Assembly: GCA_022393335.1 (NCBI GenBank)
Contig: JAJEKB010000411.1
Coordinates: 109,524 to 173,523, forward strand
Direction: 5' to 3'
From: Macrotrachela quadricornifera
Lineage: Eukaryota > Rotifera > Eurotatoria > Philodinida > Philodinidae
DNA length: 64,000 bases
Shown: in pieces, positions 51,051-63,825 of the stretch
Layout of the letters: each line of letters begins with the position of its first letter
Position numbering within the stretch: the stretch's first letter is position 1
Program-made: the position numbers and the translations under genes
The notes under the pieces: model-generated
The model's input: the letters and a program-made list of their open reading frames with translations, nothing else
What the model was told of the DNA's origin: nothing
The model's database searches: none

Positions 51051-52524
51051 ATAATTATAAAACAAAAAATAAAAACAGAAAACATTGTAGTATTCCAATT
51101 GAAAAACTTTTTCTTTGTTTTTCTTTTATAATGGACAATCATCTGTATTGTACTATATTTTTTTTTTGCAACAAAAGAATAAAGCAAAGAGGAAATAAAT
51201 TGATCTTCACATATTAGTGTGAATATTTTGTTAAAATATTTAAATGATTTATATAGAAAAAAAAAAAGTTTTTATAATTTTATTTCATATTGTTCGAATA
51301 GTTGGTATATTAAAATTGTACAACGAATAGTCAATTTTAAAGACTATTTAACAGTTTTAATAAATCCATATCGATTTTCTTTATTTTACAGTATTTTATT
51401 TTTTAGTTTTTTCTTGACATTATTACCTTTGAACAAAGTTTACTTAGGTTGTATTTGTAATATACATATATTAAAATAAAGAACAATCACGGGTCAATAT
51501 CTTGAGCTTTTTATTCGAGTAAAAATAAAGAAATGAAGTGATATATGAGCCAACTTTTTACATCTATGTGTGGACTAAAAGAAAGAGAAAATGAAAATGA
51601 ACCTTTCTTTCTTTTTAGAAAGAGCTTTATTTAAATGAATTGACCTACTCAGTTACATTATATAGTTCTCCGACATAGATTGTTGAAGAACGCGTTAATC
51701 CATCAAGGACAAGGTTATTCTAGGAAAAAAAATTAATTTTTTAAAATAGTGGAATAATGTACTTTTTCGTAAATGTAAAGACTAAAATGTCTAAGGAGAT
51801 ATCAACGTATGACAATCTCGAAAATATAGCTGCAAATAGAAAGTCCGTCGTTACATTCAGTGCATTCGTATTTGAATACAGCCCTGGGTGTTGTATTTTC
51901 ACAAGGAATTAGTTCTTGTTTATGTTGTTTACTATCAGAATCATTTCATTAGGCTCTTCAATAGCTCTATTTTTAATGCAAGAAATAAAAATTTTCGTGA
52001 CGATTCATAACAGAATACTCATAGAGATGATATTACCATTCGTAGATAATCTCTATAGAAACTAGTGAATCTCAAAGAAAAAATATTAAATCTTTAATAA
52101 ACTTGAAAATTAGAATTTCAATAATATTTTTCAAGTTAGCAGTCTATTACATATATTAAAATATGGCTTCGATCTCCTTAGAATTTTAATAATTTAATCA
52201 TTTATAATTATATTTCGATAATCAAAAAATCTCTTTTAGTGCATACACAAATAAATCAATGTATACATTTATAACTACTCTATTTCCAGTCATATTGCTA
52301 TCGACTTGCATTATTTTTTGCTTATTTTACTAGCATATTTATAAATATTAGTATGATTTGTAATGTTATTACACCACAACACATAAATTATGTGAAACTG
52401 TTAATATCATAGTCATGCGTAGTTTGAAGATAAGATAATCACTTTGTCATATAATTATCTTTGGTTTTAAACATTTCTATATATTCAACAAGTTGAGTTT
52501 TCTTTTTACAAAGAATTTATTAAA
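51051..52524. other. Intergenic region
   Basis: 1.47 kb of AT-rich DNA between PACRG and the small secreted-protein gene. Apart from the AATAAA near its start, no feature was recognised. Confidence 0.4.
51178..51183 (+). terminator. Probable polyadenylation signal of PACRG
   Basis: AATAAA lies 128 bases after the PACRG stop codon, following a T-rich stretch. The position is suitable for a short 3' UTR. Confidence 0.45.
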
Positions 52525-53063
52525 ATGAAACTCATTCTATTTCTATTATTAACATTAAATATTTTAATTGTATCAATTAAAACTTGTAAGTTATTTAAAA
52601 TAAATTTTATATTTTATAATTTAATTAATATAAATTAGATTCACTTAATAATGATACATCATTACGTGTTATTCCAAATTGGTTAGGTACATTTAATACA
52701 CGAACAGAATGTGATATGCAACAATGTTGTTGTATTTATGGATTAATAACTTTATCAAAAATGAAACCAAATTATTTACGAATTGTAACGCAAGTTGACG
52801 GTCGTAATTGTCCAGTAGATCACAGATTTATTTATACAATTTCAATGCCAACTGGTTTTCAAACTGAAATTCCTTTTATGGATGGTCTTGTTGATATTAC
52901 ATTGAGTGCTGATAGTTATGTTATTACATTATATAATAAAAATGCTCCGATGTGTAGTGGAAGTGCAATGAGAAATAATGCAAAATCAATAATATTAACT
53001 GATTATATGAGAATAATATTATTAATTTTAGTTCTTATCAGTGGAAAAAATATTTTTTATTAA
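52525..53063 (+). CDS. Small secreted or GPI-anchored cysteine-containing protein of unknown function
   Basis: Exons 52525-52585 and 52639-53063; 161 aa, in phase. Residues 1-20 are a clear signal peptide (LILFLLLTLNILIVS). The mature part has six cysteines (TECDMQQCCC, GRNCPVDH, APMCSGS), enough for three disulfides. It includes TFNTRTECD, RIVTQVDGRNCPVD and DGLVDITLSADSYVITLYN. The extreme C-terminus is hydrophobic (MRIILLILVLIS) after a small-residue site (SGSAMRNN), which fits a GPI-anchor signal or a single membrane helix. The protein is therefore likely extracellular or on the cell surface. No family was recognised. It has a single 53-base intron right after the signal peptide, a common arrangement for secreted proteins. 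Confidence 0.7.
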
Positions 53064-55256
53064 AAAATGTAAATATAGTTAGTTAATATACATTTAAATG
53101 TCTCTTTAGAAAAATTAAATTTGAATTAGATACATGAATCTAATGAGCCATAAATCAGATGATTTTTGTATTTGATATATCGTTTTTTTGTCATAGTTTT
53201 TGATAATTTTCGGCATCTATATCTTAAACAAACAGTATGTTTTTCTCCAATTATACTATTTGTGGTCATGCATTTCGAATTTATCTTTGGACCTTCATCT
53301 ATACATATAATTTTTTCTGTTTGAAAAAACTTGCAAAGGAGCAGTACCTACAAACGCTTCTTTTTTAAAATAATCTTTATTATTACCATATAAAACAAAC
53401 ATTTTTATAAATAGATCCACATTTTTTAAGAGTTCTTTCAAGATATTAAACTTCTCATCTGATTTCTTTGCTATTTTCTCAAAGTACACTAAAACCTATG
53501 CCATTTAATAATTACTGGATACTGAAAAAACATGAATTGATCAACCGCAAGATCAAAAATACGTAAAATTCAATTTTTACTAAGTTATAATGAATGCAAA
53601 AATTGCTGTCATGTTGTAAGAGAAGTCAAATATTTCTGTGAATATTGTGATATTTTGGATTTAATTGCTTCTCATTTGAAATTTACACATTCGCAAAATC
53701 TTCTTCTCGATCTGCAGAATTAGAGTTCGATATACAGAAATAGTTCACTTAATATAAATGAGCACAAAATTTCAAATCTTGCAGTGCCTGTCCTAATTGT
53801 CTAAACGAATGATAATCTTGAAATTTTATTTTTGAACTTTTAATAGCAAAGCTTAAAAGAACATAGTTTTACGTTTAACAAAATAAATATGTTCTCCTTC
53901 TTTTACGAATGTATAGAAAATTATTTAATAAATTCAATGAAATACTAATAAAGAATGTTCCCAATTATCAAATCGCTTTTTGACTAAGTATATGCTCAAA
54001 CGAAATGATTTTAATGAACTAATAGACAATCTATAGAAGTTTGATTTTTTAGATCTTCAGAGCATAGATATACAATTATTACTAATACTAGTTTTATTAT
54101 CCTATCGCACTAATATACTCAATATGTTTACTAAACAAGCTTTAGTCCGGCTGAAATCTATGTGACTAGTAAGATACTCAGTACTGATAAAGATTGTAAA
54201 ATTTGGAGATAAATCAATATTTGATAGATTATTAAAGAACAACATATGATCTTGCTCAAACATGCATGTATATATTCATTTAATATTTTCTCATGTCATC
54301 TTCTTAAGTGAAAACTGCTGATAATCGACGATTTTAAGAAAAATCATCGATTATTACCGATTTGAATCCAAACATGCCAGTTAATCAGAGTTGAAATCTA
54401 AACCAACACCTTTGTTTCGTAATTTTCGAAAAATTAGATTATTTTGTTTTTATTTAGACTTCATCGCATAGCTCATTCTAATCTAAATATAAATTTGACG
54501 TATCGTACTTATTGAATGAGAAAAGAGATAAATGACTAGTGATAAAGAACGAGCATTTGGCAATATGATTCCAAACGGTTAACTATAATTAGTCAACAAT
54601 TTTTAGTTGATCGAAACGGCACGTTTTTAATCCGTATTCATTAATTTCATTGTTAGCATACGTGTAAAAATATCAGTCCATCTGTCAATATTTTAGTTAA
54701 TAAGAATCAAAAGAATGAATCCATATATTATTTCTCATTTCATTTGTTTTCACCCATTCTCGAGAAATCTTACAAGCTCATACTAATAAAAAAGTTAATT
54801 AGGTTAAAAATATCGGATGAATGAATAGTCACATGTTAATATTTAATAATCCATCGGTAATCAGTACGGAATATCTTACTATTCATAAAGATTGAAGCAA
54901 AATCAAAATATGTTCAGTCAACATATTGAATATATTAGTGCAATAGTATAGCAAAACTTGTAATAGTAATAATCGTATATTTGTATTGAGAAAACTAGAA
55001 TATTTAATAACTCTTTTTCTGTTTTGATGCACAATTATTTTTAAATGACAAATGTTCATTTAGAAAAGAATGTCTTAAGAATTTCTCTATATTTCAATAT
55101 CAGAATTACACTTTCCAATTAAATATAGTATCTATTACATATATTCTGTTACTATAATTGTTGTTTATAATTTATTTTAAATATTTACTGATCAAAAAAA
55201 GAAAATTTCTATACAAATAACAATTAAATAAAGAAAAAAAAAAGAGAAATTTTAAA
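53064..55256. other. Intergenic region between convergent genes
   Basis: 2.2 kb of AT-rich DNA. A hairpin with a 14-of-15-bp stem (54321-54335 with 54340-54354) is visible. A short minus-strand open frame (53295-53489) has no recognisable protein and no support. Confidence 0.4.
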
Positions 55257-58200
55257 TTAATGTGATTTATTCATATGCATAAATAGTTTTTTTTGCCAAA
55301 AATCATTATAAATTGTAATTGCATCACATTGAATTGAAAAATGTCGAATTGGAATATTATTAAAACGTTTATTACCTGAATTATATCTAAAATAAATAAA
55401 TTGTTTTTTTTATTTAAATATTTATTTTACAAAAGCAAAAGAAAATACTTGAACCATTTATCCACCATAATTTCACTAATAATATTAGGTCCAATACCAT
55501 ATAATTTTTCAATAATATCTGTATCAGATATATACGTATAAACAGCACGAAATTGAAGACGATGATCACGAAAAAGTATAATAAAATGTCGAGCATCACT
55601 TAATTCAATTTCCTAATAATAATAATATAATATTTATTTAGACAAGAAAAAAGATAAAGAAATAAAAGCTAATTTACTCGAGATACAATATCACGTTGAC
55701 GTGAATTAGCAGGACCAGCAAGAATAATTTGTTTAATTGAATTTAGTATTGTTTGTTTATTTGATTTCGTTGGTAAATATGTTTGATTTTGAACAAAACG
55801 TAATCCTTAAAACAAGAATAGTTTATTTAAAATAATCTTTATTATTATCAAATCATACCTCCTGATGCTGATAGAGCTACAGATGAAAGTGAACCACTTA
55901 ATGATGAATCAATTGTTAAATCAAATGGTTCATCAATTGATTGTAAAGATTTTTTATTACTAATCATAGAAATATTTATTAAACTTCCACCAAATAATGC
56001 TGAAGGTCTTGTTGATTTTATTATTGGTATTGTTGCTTTAGAATTTAATGATGTAACGGAATTATAATGTTCATTTATATGACATATACTTGCAGCTCGA
56101 TTCATTTTTGAACGAGATGCAGTTGTTGATGCTGTTAATTTTGAAGATATATAATCATATCGTGATGTATTTCGTTTTGGTGTTTGCACTAAAAATTTTT
56201 ATATTTAAATAAAAAAAACAAAATTCTTTTTTTTTTTTTACTTATTTTTTTTCCACTTGCAGTACTATATAAATCAAATGTTGAACCACCAAAACTAATA
56301 TTATCATCAAATGAGTTTATTGATGCTTTACGTTTTAAACGATTTCGATTTTTAGCAGCAGTAAAATAATAATCATGTGATGATGGCGGATCAGCTTCTA
56401 AACGTTTTTGTTCAATATGTGCTTGTAAAATTGTTTTACGACGATGATTATCTTCTTGTCGTCGTTGATTAATATATTCTTCATAAAGATGATATTCATT
56501 TTGTTGTTCAAGTGTTGTTATTAAACGTTGATTTTTCTTTATTAATTGTTGTTCACGTCGTTGAATTTGTCGACGTATAAGTGCATCTCTTTTTGCTTGC
56601 ATTCGTTCATGATCTTGACACTAATATTTGAATTTAAAAAAAAAATGATTTATTTATTTTTTAATTGAAATTATAATATATAATTACTTACGGTTAATGT
56701 TCTACCAAACGGTATAAATGCTAGATTAGTACCATTTATTTGTATATTTTCATCGTCTATAAAATTATATAAAGAAAAATCTGTTATAGGTTCATCTTAA
56801 TATTTAAAAAAAAATTATCTGTTTTATTAATTAGTTAGTAATGAATAGATTTCAGTTATTAAAAGATATACATCTTCGTATCTCTCCTGTTCATGTGAAC
56901 TACATGTAGAGTTCATTAGATTCAGATAGAAATCTAGAATTTATTTATACAAAAAAAAGTACATCAAATGTTGGGAGCAGCTATCAAATTCGGATTAGAA
57001 AATTTCATTAAGATTTTTAAGATTACGATTTGAGTCTAGATACAAGGAAGTATTAGTTAATCAGATGAGAGTCTATAAATTCTTCAATCCGATGAACTGT
57101 ATAAATCACATATTCATTTGATTTACATTATTCATCATAAGCTCCACAACATATGAGACGTCGTACGGCCTTGATCATTTTCTATTAAATTTTTACCTGA
57201 GATACAACTAAAACACTGATTGCAAACAGTCGATCTAAGGTCTATCGATTGAAATGGATTGGAGTTATGAATTTAAACGGTAGTTTTACCTCTGATTACA
57301 TCCAAATCAACATTCACAATTTTTATGGAAAACAGTCGAAATGTTAAAAGATTTCTAGCGAAAAGTCGATTAGAATCAACAAACTGAACAATAACTTAAT
57401 AACTGAACGAGACTTCTAGGAACTTTACTGTTTTCCATGAAAAATGTGAATATTGATTTAGTGATAATCAGAAGGTGAAACCAGTGCCTGAACTATAACT
57501 CTAGTCTATTGCAATCGATAGATCTTGGAATGGTGCTTGCGATCACAGTTTTTTAAGTTGTAAATCGAAGCCGTGCGAAGTTTTACGCACTTCGAAGTTT
57601 ATAGCTAATAATGCATATCTAAAATTAATTAATGAAGACGAACAAAAACATATTGAATCTAAAAGTAATTATGCGATCTACACAGAACATATTCATGTTT
57701 TTCGTTTATCTTGAATAGTTTTATTCAAAGTTTCAAATAAATGATTATATCAATAGAAATTTTTAGATATGTAATCATAATAACTATATATCGATTTCTA
57801 TTATTATATTAATTTATATAAAATATAGTGTTAGTTGATTTCAAAATTTTGATAAGAACATCTCCTTATCTAAATATCATTGTGATTAAGACAAATGATA
57901 TATCATTGAAAATATTAATTTGAAGATAGTTAAAGTTCGTATCAATATAATTAGATAGACATTATTTTTGTTTATAGCAATATACACAATTTTTTTTAAG
58001 CAAGGCCTAGACCTTCTGAAATACTATTAAGAAAATGAAATATATATAATCAATACTCATATCAAATCAAAGGACACACTAATTGTATGAAGAAAAATGA
58101 CTAAGAAATATGATTGTAATTATTTAAATATTTTTGATAAAGACTTTAATCAATCGTTTTTAATAAAACATATACTTTACCATTTGATTTTATTTCCGAT

Positions 58201-59667
58201 ATAATTTGTTTTGGTTGTTCATCAATTGTATATCCATTTGAAAATCTTTTTAATTTATCTTTAATATCATTTAATTCTGCACTTAATTTATTTAATACTG
58301 GTGTTGACTGATATTGATTTTTATTATTATTTGATAAATATGTTGTTTCTTCTTTAGTTTTTATACGTTGATTTATAATAGAATTTGATGTTGATGATGA
58401 TGATGATGATTTTATTTGCATATCAAGTATTTCAGTACCAAATTGTTTTTTCCATAATTCTCGTAAAATCTGTATAATTGCAAGCATTTCTTCTTTAGAT
58501 AATGGTTTACTTAGATCAATAATAGCAGAATTTTTTATTATTGATGAATCAATAATATCATCATTATTTGTTGTTTTTGTTCCATCACTTAAACCAGAAT
58601 CACTCGGTGATTCTTCCATAAGACATGGTAATATTGATGAAGAATGATAAATATAAGGTGTAGATATTGAAGGTTCATTATGTGAAAGATAGACATTCTA
58701 AAAAAAATAATAAAATTTCAAATTCAAGATTTTTTTTTGAATGTATACCTCAAGTGTTAAAATTGAAGATGATGATGAAGGAGGTGGGGGAAGAGGAGGA
58801 GAAGACGATGATTGTTCTCCTACTACTGTTGAAGAAAACACTTGATCTGGTAAAGTAGAAGATGATGTGGATGATGATGATGATGAAAGATGACGACATA
58901 AACGTTGTTTTTTAGCATCAAGTAAAGCTCTAGAAAAAAAAATTGTAATAAATATATCATTGACTATTGTTCAATATACATAAAACTGATATGAATTGAG
59001 ATATTGATCTTTTCTTCTTTTTTTTTTATGTATGTCATGTCATATGTGTGTACTCAAAATCATATATTTCATCGATTTGAATATATATAGACTATTTAGC
59101 GTTTTTTTTTTATTTCATATTCTTTGCTGTCTTGTGTTCACTTTATGTGTATGCATATTAATCGTCATGCAATGTCTGCATAATAACGAATTCTTTTATT
59201 AATCCTATAATTATTCTTTTTTTATCCTATTATTAATGTTATGACAGATTATCTATAGTATCAATCAGTCAATTGTCACAATCACTGTAAATTTATTTGA
59301 GTATGAATATATATATTGACATAGATCATTCAACCAAAAAATAAGTATTACATCATTTCAATTCAATTGAAGAATATTTTTACCTGATACGATGTAATTT
59401 TTCTTGTAGTTCATTATTATTAGTATTAATTGATGATATCAATGAAGAATGATCAGTAATTGGAGTATGATTTAAACGTATTCTTGCTTGTGCTTGCCAT
59501 GTTGTTAATGGTTTTTGAAAATTACATAATGATGATGATGATGATGAATAAAATTCATTGGTTTTATTTTGATAAGTATTATGATTTTGAGCAATCCAAT
59601 GTGATATATAACTTGTTGGTGTTGTTATATCAGAATTTGAACTATTAACAATAGTCGTCATTCTCAT
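55257..59667 (-). CDS. CAMSAP: CAMSAP/Patronin-like microtubule minus-end protein with CKK domain, no CH domain seen
   Basis: Nine exons (high to low): 59384-59667, 58749-58929, 58181-58697, 56692-56756, 56242-56620, 55859-56188, 55678-55805, 55449-55612, 55257-55386; 725 aa, in phase. Residues 1-350 are Ser-rich with a poly-Pro run (PPLPPPP) and a helical patch (SKEEMLAIIQILRELWKKQFG). Residues 350-475 hold a charged coiled coil (KRDALIRRQIQRREQQLIKK). The C-terminal CKK domain (about 590-720) is clear: KSNKQTILNSI, LAGPANSRQRD, DARHFIILFRDHRLQFRAVY, GIGPNIISEIM, WFKYNSGNKRFNNIP, IQCDAITIYNDFWQKK. CKK recognises microtubule minus ends. Human CAMSAPs are 1250-1600 aa with an N-terminal calponin-homology domain, absent here; an in-frame stop lies just upstream of the ATG. 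Intron 3 (1.4 kb) carries a foldback repeat, and joining across it relies on phase only. Confidence 0.85.
57163..57580. mobile_element. Foldback element in CAMSAP intron 3
   Basis: Left arm about 57163-57336 and right arm about 57427-57580 are diverged reverse complements. The best part pairs ATTCACAATTTTTATGGAAA with the complement of TTTCCATGAAAAATGTGAAT, and GGTCTATCGATTG with CAATCGATAGATC. The loop is about 90 bases. Pairing ends at GTACGGCC on the left and GCCGTGC on the right. It is probably an old MITE; no coding is present. Confidence 0.7.
58385..58415. repeat. GAT trinucleotide run encoding poly-Ser on the minus strand
   Basis: Consecutive GATGATGAT units lie in frame within the third CAMSAP exon. 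Similar runs recur near 58875-58890 and 59527-59548, all reading as Ser in the CAMSAP frame. Confidence 0.7.
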
Positions 59668-62600
59668 CCGTATTGTTCAATTCGTTTTTTTTTGTTCTTT
59701 TTGGGATATTGATGAAATTTACTATCTTAAATATAATATGTGATATAAATTTGAATGTATAAGATTATGTTTGGCCCTGGTTTAACAATCGTGTGTCAAC
59801 ATGTCACTGACAAGTATGTAAGTAACGAAGAATATATATATATATATATAATCAAGAAAGAAAAAAAAGAGAAAAAAAGTGACATATATATAGACAAAAT
59901 ATAGGATAGAAGCTATTTGAATAAGATTAGCCTTAGGTGAGAATTCACATATATACAGAGAGCATATTCAGCTCATAGTACGTTCAAACTAAACGATTGA
60001 ACACTAATTCATATATATGTATATATATATATAAACGTGAAGAAATGATGCAATCGAAAATTTGATACTCATGTGAATAAAATAAAAATTGAAGAGAGAG
60101 AGCGAGACAGACAGACAGAGAACGAGAGTAGTCATTTTTACTTTTTATATTCGATTTATTTCTTTAATAGAAAACTTCATTTTTTGTTTAATGTTATATT
60201 AAAAAAGTTCCTATTATTACTATTTACTATTCATCAATAAACTAAGTAGTATATATAAGATAGTAGTTCATGAAAAAGAGAAAAAAAACGACTCATATCA
60301 GTCTAATTTAAATGATAAAAAGTATGTTAGTGTACATATATACAGTGACAGTCAAGGTAGATAGAACCGAAGACCTTGCTCTCTTTTCTCAATGATTCTC
60401 GATATGCATTTTGGTAAATGATGATACTCTTTAGGCTTTTTTTTTTATCCTTTGACTATAGACATCAATGACACGAAGCTTTATCCTACAGTTATAACAT
60501 TTATAGGATATTATAATAATAATGATAAAAAGTTTATTATGTGTCTTACTTATGATATTTTTATACTTGATTAATTTCAATTTTATAAATGATACATTTA
60601 TTTGAAAGTATTTTATCTTTTGATTAAGTGATAAAATAAGAAAAAAAAAGTCAGACGTGAGACTGTCTCATCACTTCGATACGATCAATGTTCTTTGTAT
60701 ATAACTATGTTCTTCTTTTTCTGTTTGGGCTTCATGTATACATACATGTATGTATACATATATATATCATCTATACATATGACCTTCTTTTTTTTTCTTT
60801 TCCGTTTTTAAAAGTAAAATCGATGAAATGGCTTGAGCACGCAAACGAAAGTGTAGAAAAAAGGAGGAGTAAATATAAACGTAAGAAAATAACAACAAAA
60901 ATTTAAATGTCAGTTATAGTAATAAATAAAAAGAAAATACTATTGATACTTTTTCTTTTTTATAGATCAATTTTTGACTTCAGTAATGTATACCTTTTGA
61001 AGTACAATAATTATGGTGTTCAATCGAGTGTATCATTATTCTTTTAAACACAATAAGTGTCGCGATCGGACAGGTTGTCGGTTATTATTACTACACGTAG
61101 GAGTATACTTGTTATAATAAGGTCTAATCAAGAAGATATACAATAGATGTATGATAATATGAGAATAATTTGTATATATATGAGTCTTCGTTCATATGTT
61201 ATAAATGCAAGTGTGAATATGAATAAGGAGATATATTGATAGGTACGATGCATCTTATGAGAATATGAACGGATGGTACAATTGAATGAACATGAAATAG
61301 AAGAAAAAGAAAAAAAAAGAATAATATGGTATAATAAATAGAACAGAGGTGTATAATAGTATCTATAGCGAACATAACCTTGTATCTTCGATTTAGGTTT
61401 CAAAATGTGGAATCATATACATATGTGAATATACGACATGTGTTAGAAGATAAAAGGATATAATTCAATAATAAAAATTCTCTTTAAATATAATTTAATT
61501 CATGAATAGTTTTCAATATTTGAACTAATGCGAAATAAAACTATGTTAATAAATGTAAAAAGATATGTATATATGAACATAATGATCTCAATGAAATATT
61601 TTCATTGTAGTAAATAATAAAGTTAGTTATATCAATTAGTTTATCATACAATCTTCAAGAAAAAAACTGAATATCTCAAGGTAAATTAGCGTCTGGTTTA
61701 GACAAAATCAGTGTCAATAAGAATATTGTCTGCTGAAACAAGACGTATATTATTGATATCAAATGAAGACCATGGCCATCTTTTACATAAGAAGGTCGAA
61801 GACTCGATCATGAATAGTATTCAGAAAAAAAACCGTGTCAGCTAAATTTCCAGATTAATTATTGCCAGAATATTGTTAAAATTTATACATGTTATTTCAA
61901 TCAATAATTGTATGCAAATTATGTTTTTGTATGTTCATTCTAAAAATGAAATAAACTAATGAAAATGATGAACGAATTCATTTTATTACAAATTCTGTTT
62001 GATTATAGAAAATAAACAAGATTAAATTCATCAAAAATTATTTGTACTATTTTTCATTATCAATTTTCCTAGCATTTCATTTCATATGAATATTTCTCAA
62101 AAGAATAATGTGTACAAAGAAAATCATATTTGTTAGAAATAGTTTTTATATATCTATATATAATTTAAAATTGAACTAACTTTCTTGATAGAATAACAGT
62201 CCGATATCATTATTGATATTTTAATAAATAAAAATACATATGTAGTTTTTGATTGGATATATGCATTCTACTCGTTAATTACTTTTCTCTTTTTAGGTTC
62301 GAAAATATTTTTATTCTTGTATAGAGATATATTACAGACAGATGAAAAAGTAAAAAGAGAAAGCGAAAAAATATAAAAAAGGCTTGAGATAGTACAGAGA
62401 GACTGATGATGAGTGTCTTTTGTCTCGATATGTAGATCAGGTTGAGTACTGGTGTAGATTATATGATGTAATATTTGTTTGTATAGTTCGTTACATATAT
62501 CTTTACCATGGACTTCTAATGTGTTGTCGTTGTTTGAATGAGCTTTTGTACTAGCTTGATTTGATAATGTCAATGTATTACATTGTATTATCTTGGGATT

Positions 62601-63825
62601 GTTACTGATTTTATGAATGTATTTCATAGATATGTATGAGAATAGACTTAGAACTGCTCGTATAGATTTACTGTGGATAATGCATAATCGTTTTCAAGTC
62701 TTATCATTTGCTATGAACGAAACTGGAAATCTATATGTGACAATAATTTGTGCCATTCGTTTATATATATATTTAACATGCTTTTATCATTTAGCTTAGA
62801 TATTAATCTTAAAAGGAATTGTAGAAGACCAATTTGATCAACAATCGTTGATTCTATATGATTAAGATAACATCATTATCGATGATTATATCCAAATATT
62901 TTGCTATATTAAATGGTTTCATAGCTGTAACTTCTACTTTGACTAATACTGAATTCTTGTATTTCTTTTTTGACTAAGGACCGGTATGCATTAATTTTGT
63001 TTTTATTGATTCTAATTTCTTTCCTGACTAATTTGATCTATGGAAATAAATATTATTTTATCGTTTGGATTATATGCTGCATAAAGAACTTTTCAAATGC
63101 TACAATGATGATTAAATGTAGTAATATTAGTTCATAGGATTTCTTCAGAATACTACCAATGAAATAGATCAAATATAACTATTCACAAAATTTTTGTCTC
63201 ATAATAAAAAAAATTAAAAAACAATATCAATAAATACATGACTTATCACTTTATGAGTTAAAATTAACAAAAAAAAAACAAAATATTTTTTTTAAATATC
63301 TTTTATATCTGATCATTGATAATAAAAGAATGTAAATCTTATGATAATACACGACATCTGTATTAATAAACATTGTTTTTAGTTCATGAAAGGATAAGTT
63401 CTTTGATCGAACCAATGGGAAAATCTAAAACAAAAAACAACAACAATAAAAGAAAGGAACGCAAAAGAGAAAAAAAAATTCTTCAGCTTTTCGATCGTTC
63501 TTCATCTTGGATCTTATTCATTATTTTACATCACTATTGTTCATATTTTCAAATAAACCTAAGTGTAATATATAAATATTTTATATATTTAACATATTTC
63601 TATTCATTATTAAATAAAAAATAAAAAAAAAACATTTATTTGATTATATATACTATTTATATTTTATTCTTTTTATGTAATAGAATAATCATTAATCGAA
63701 AACATGTGAAATGTCATGCGATATTTCACGTGTTTATTTTTTCTCTTTTACTAAGATAATAAATTCATTTAAATTGATAATTTTTTTTATAGATAAATGA
63801 ATATTAAAAAATAAATTTTTAGATA
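59668..63825. other. Long intergenic region between divergent genes
   Basis: 4.2 kb of AT-rich DNA with (TA)n runs near 59833-59850 and 60014-60033 and a GA/GACA-rich simple repeat at about 60093-60130. A 119-codon minus-strand open frame (62268-62627) lacks recognisable similarity. No gene is supported, but promoters of CAMSAP (-) and of the gene at 63826 (+) should lie at its ends. Confidence 0.4.
60093..60130. repeat. GA/GACA simple repeat
   Basis: Purine-rich run GAGAGAGAGCGAGACAGACAG continuing to about 60130, directly visible. Confidence 0.7.

Noticed and set aside
62268..62627. 119-codon minus-strand open frame in intergenic DNA
   Set aside because: No recognised domain, Lys/His/Asn-rich wording typical of chance AT-rich frames, and no splice context.
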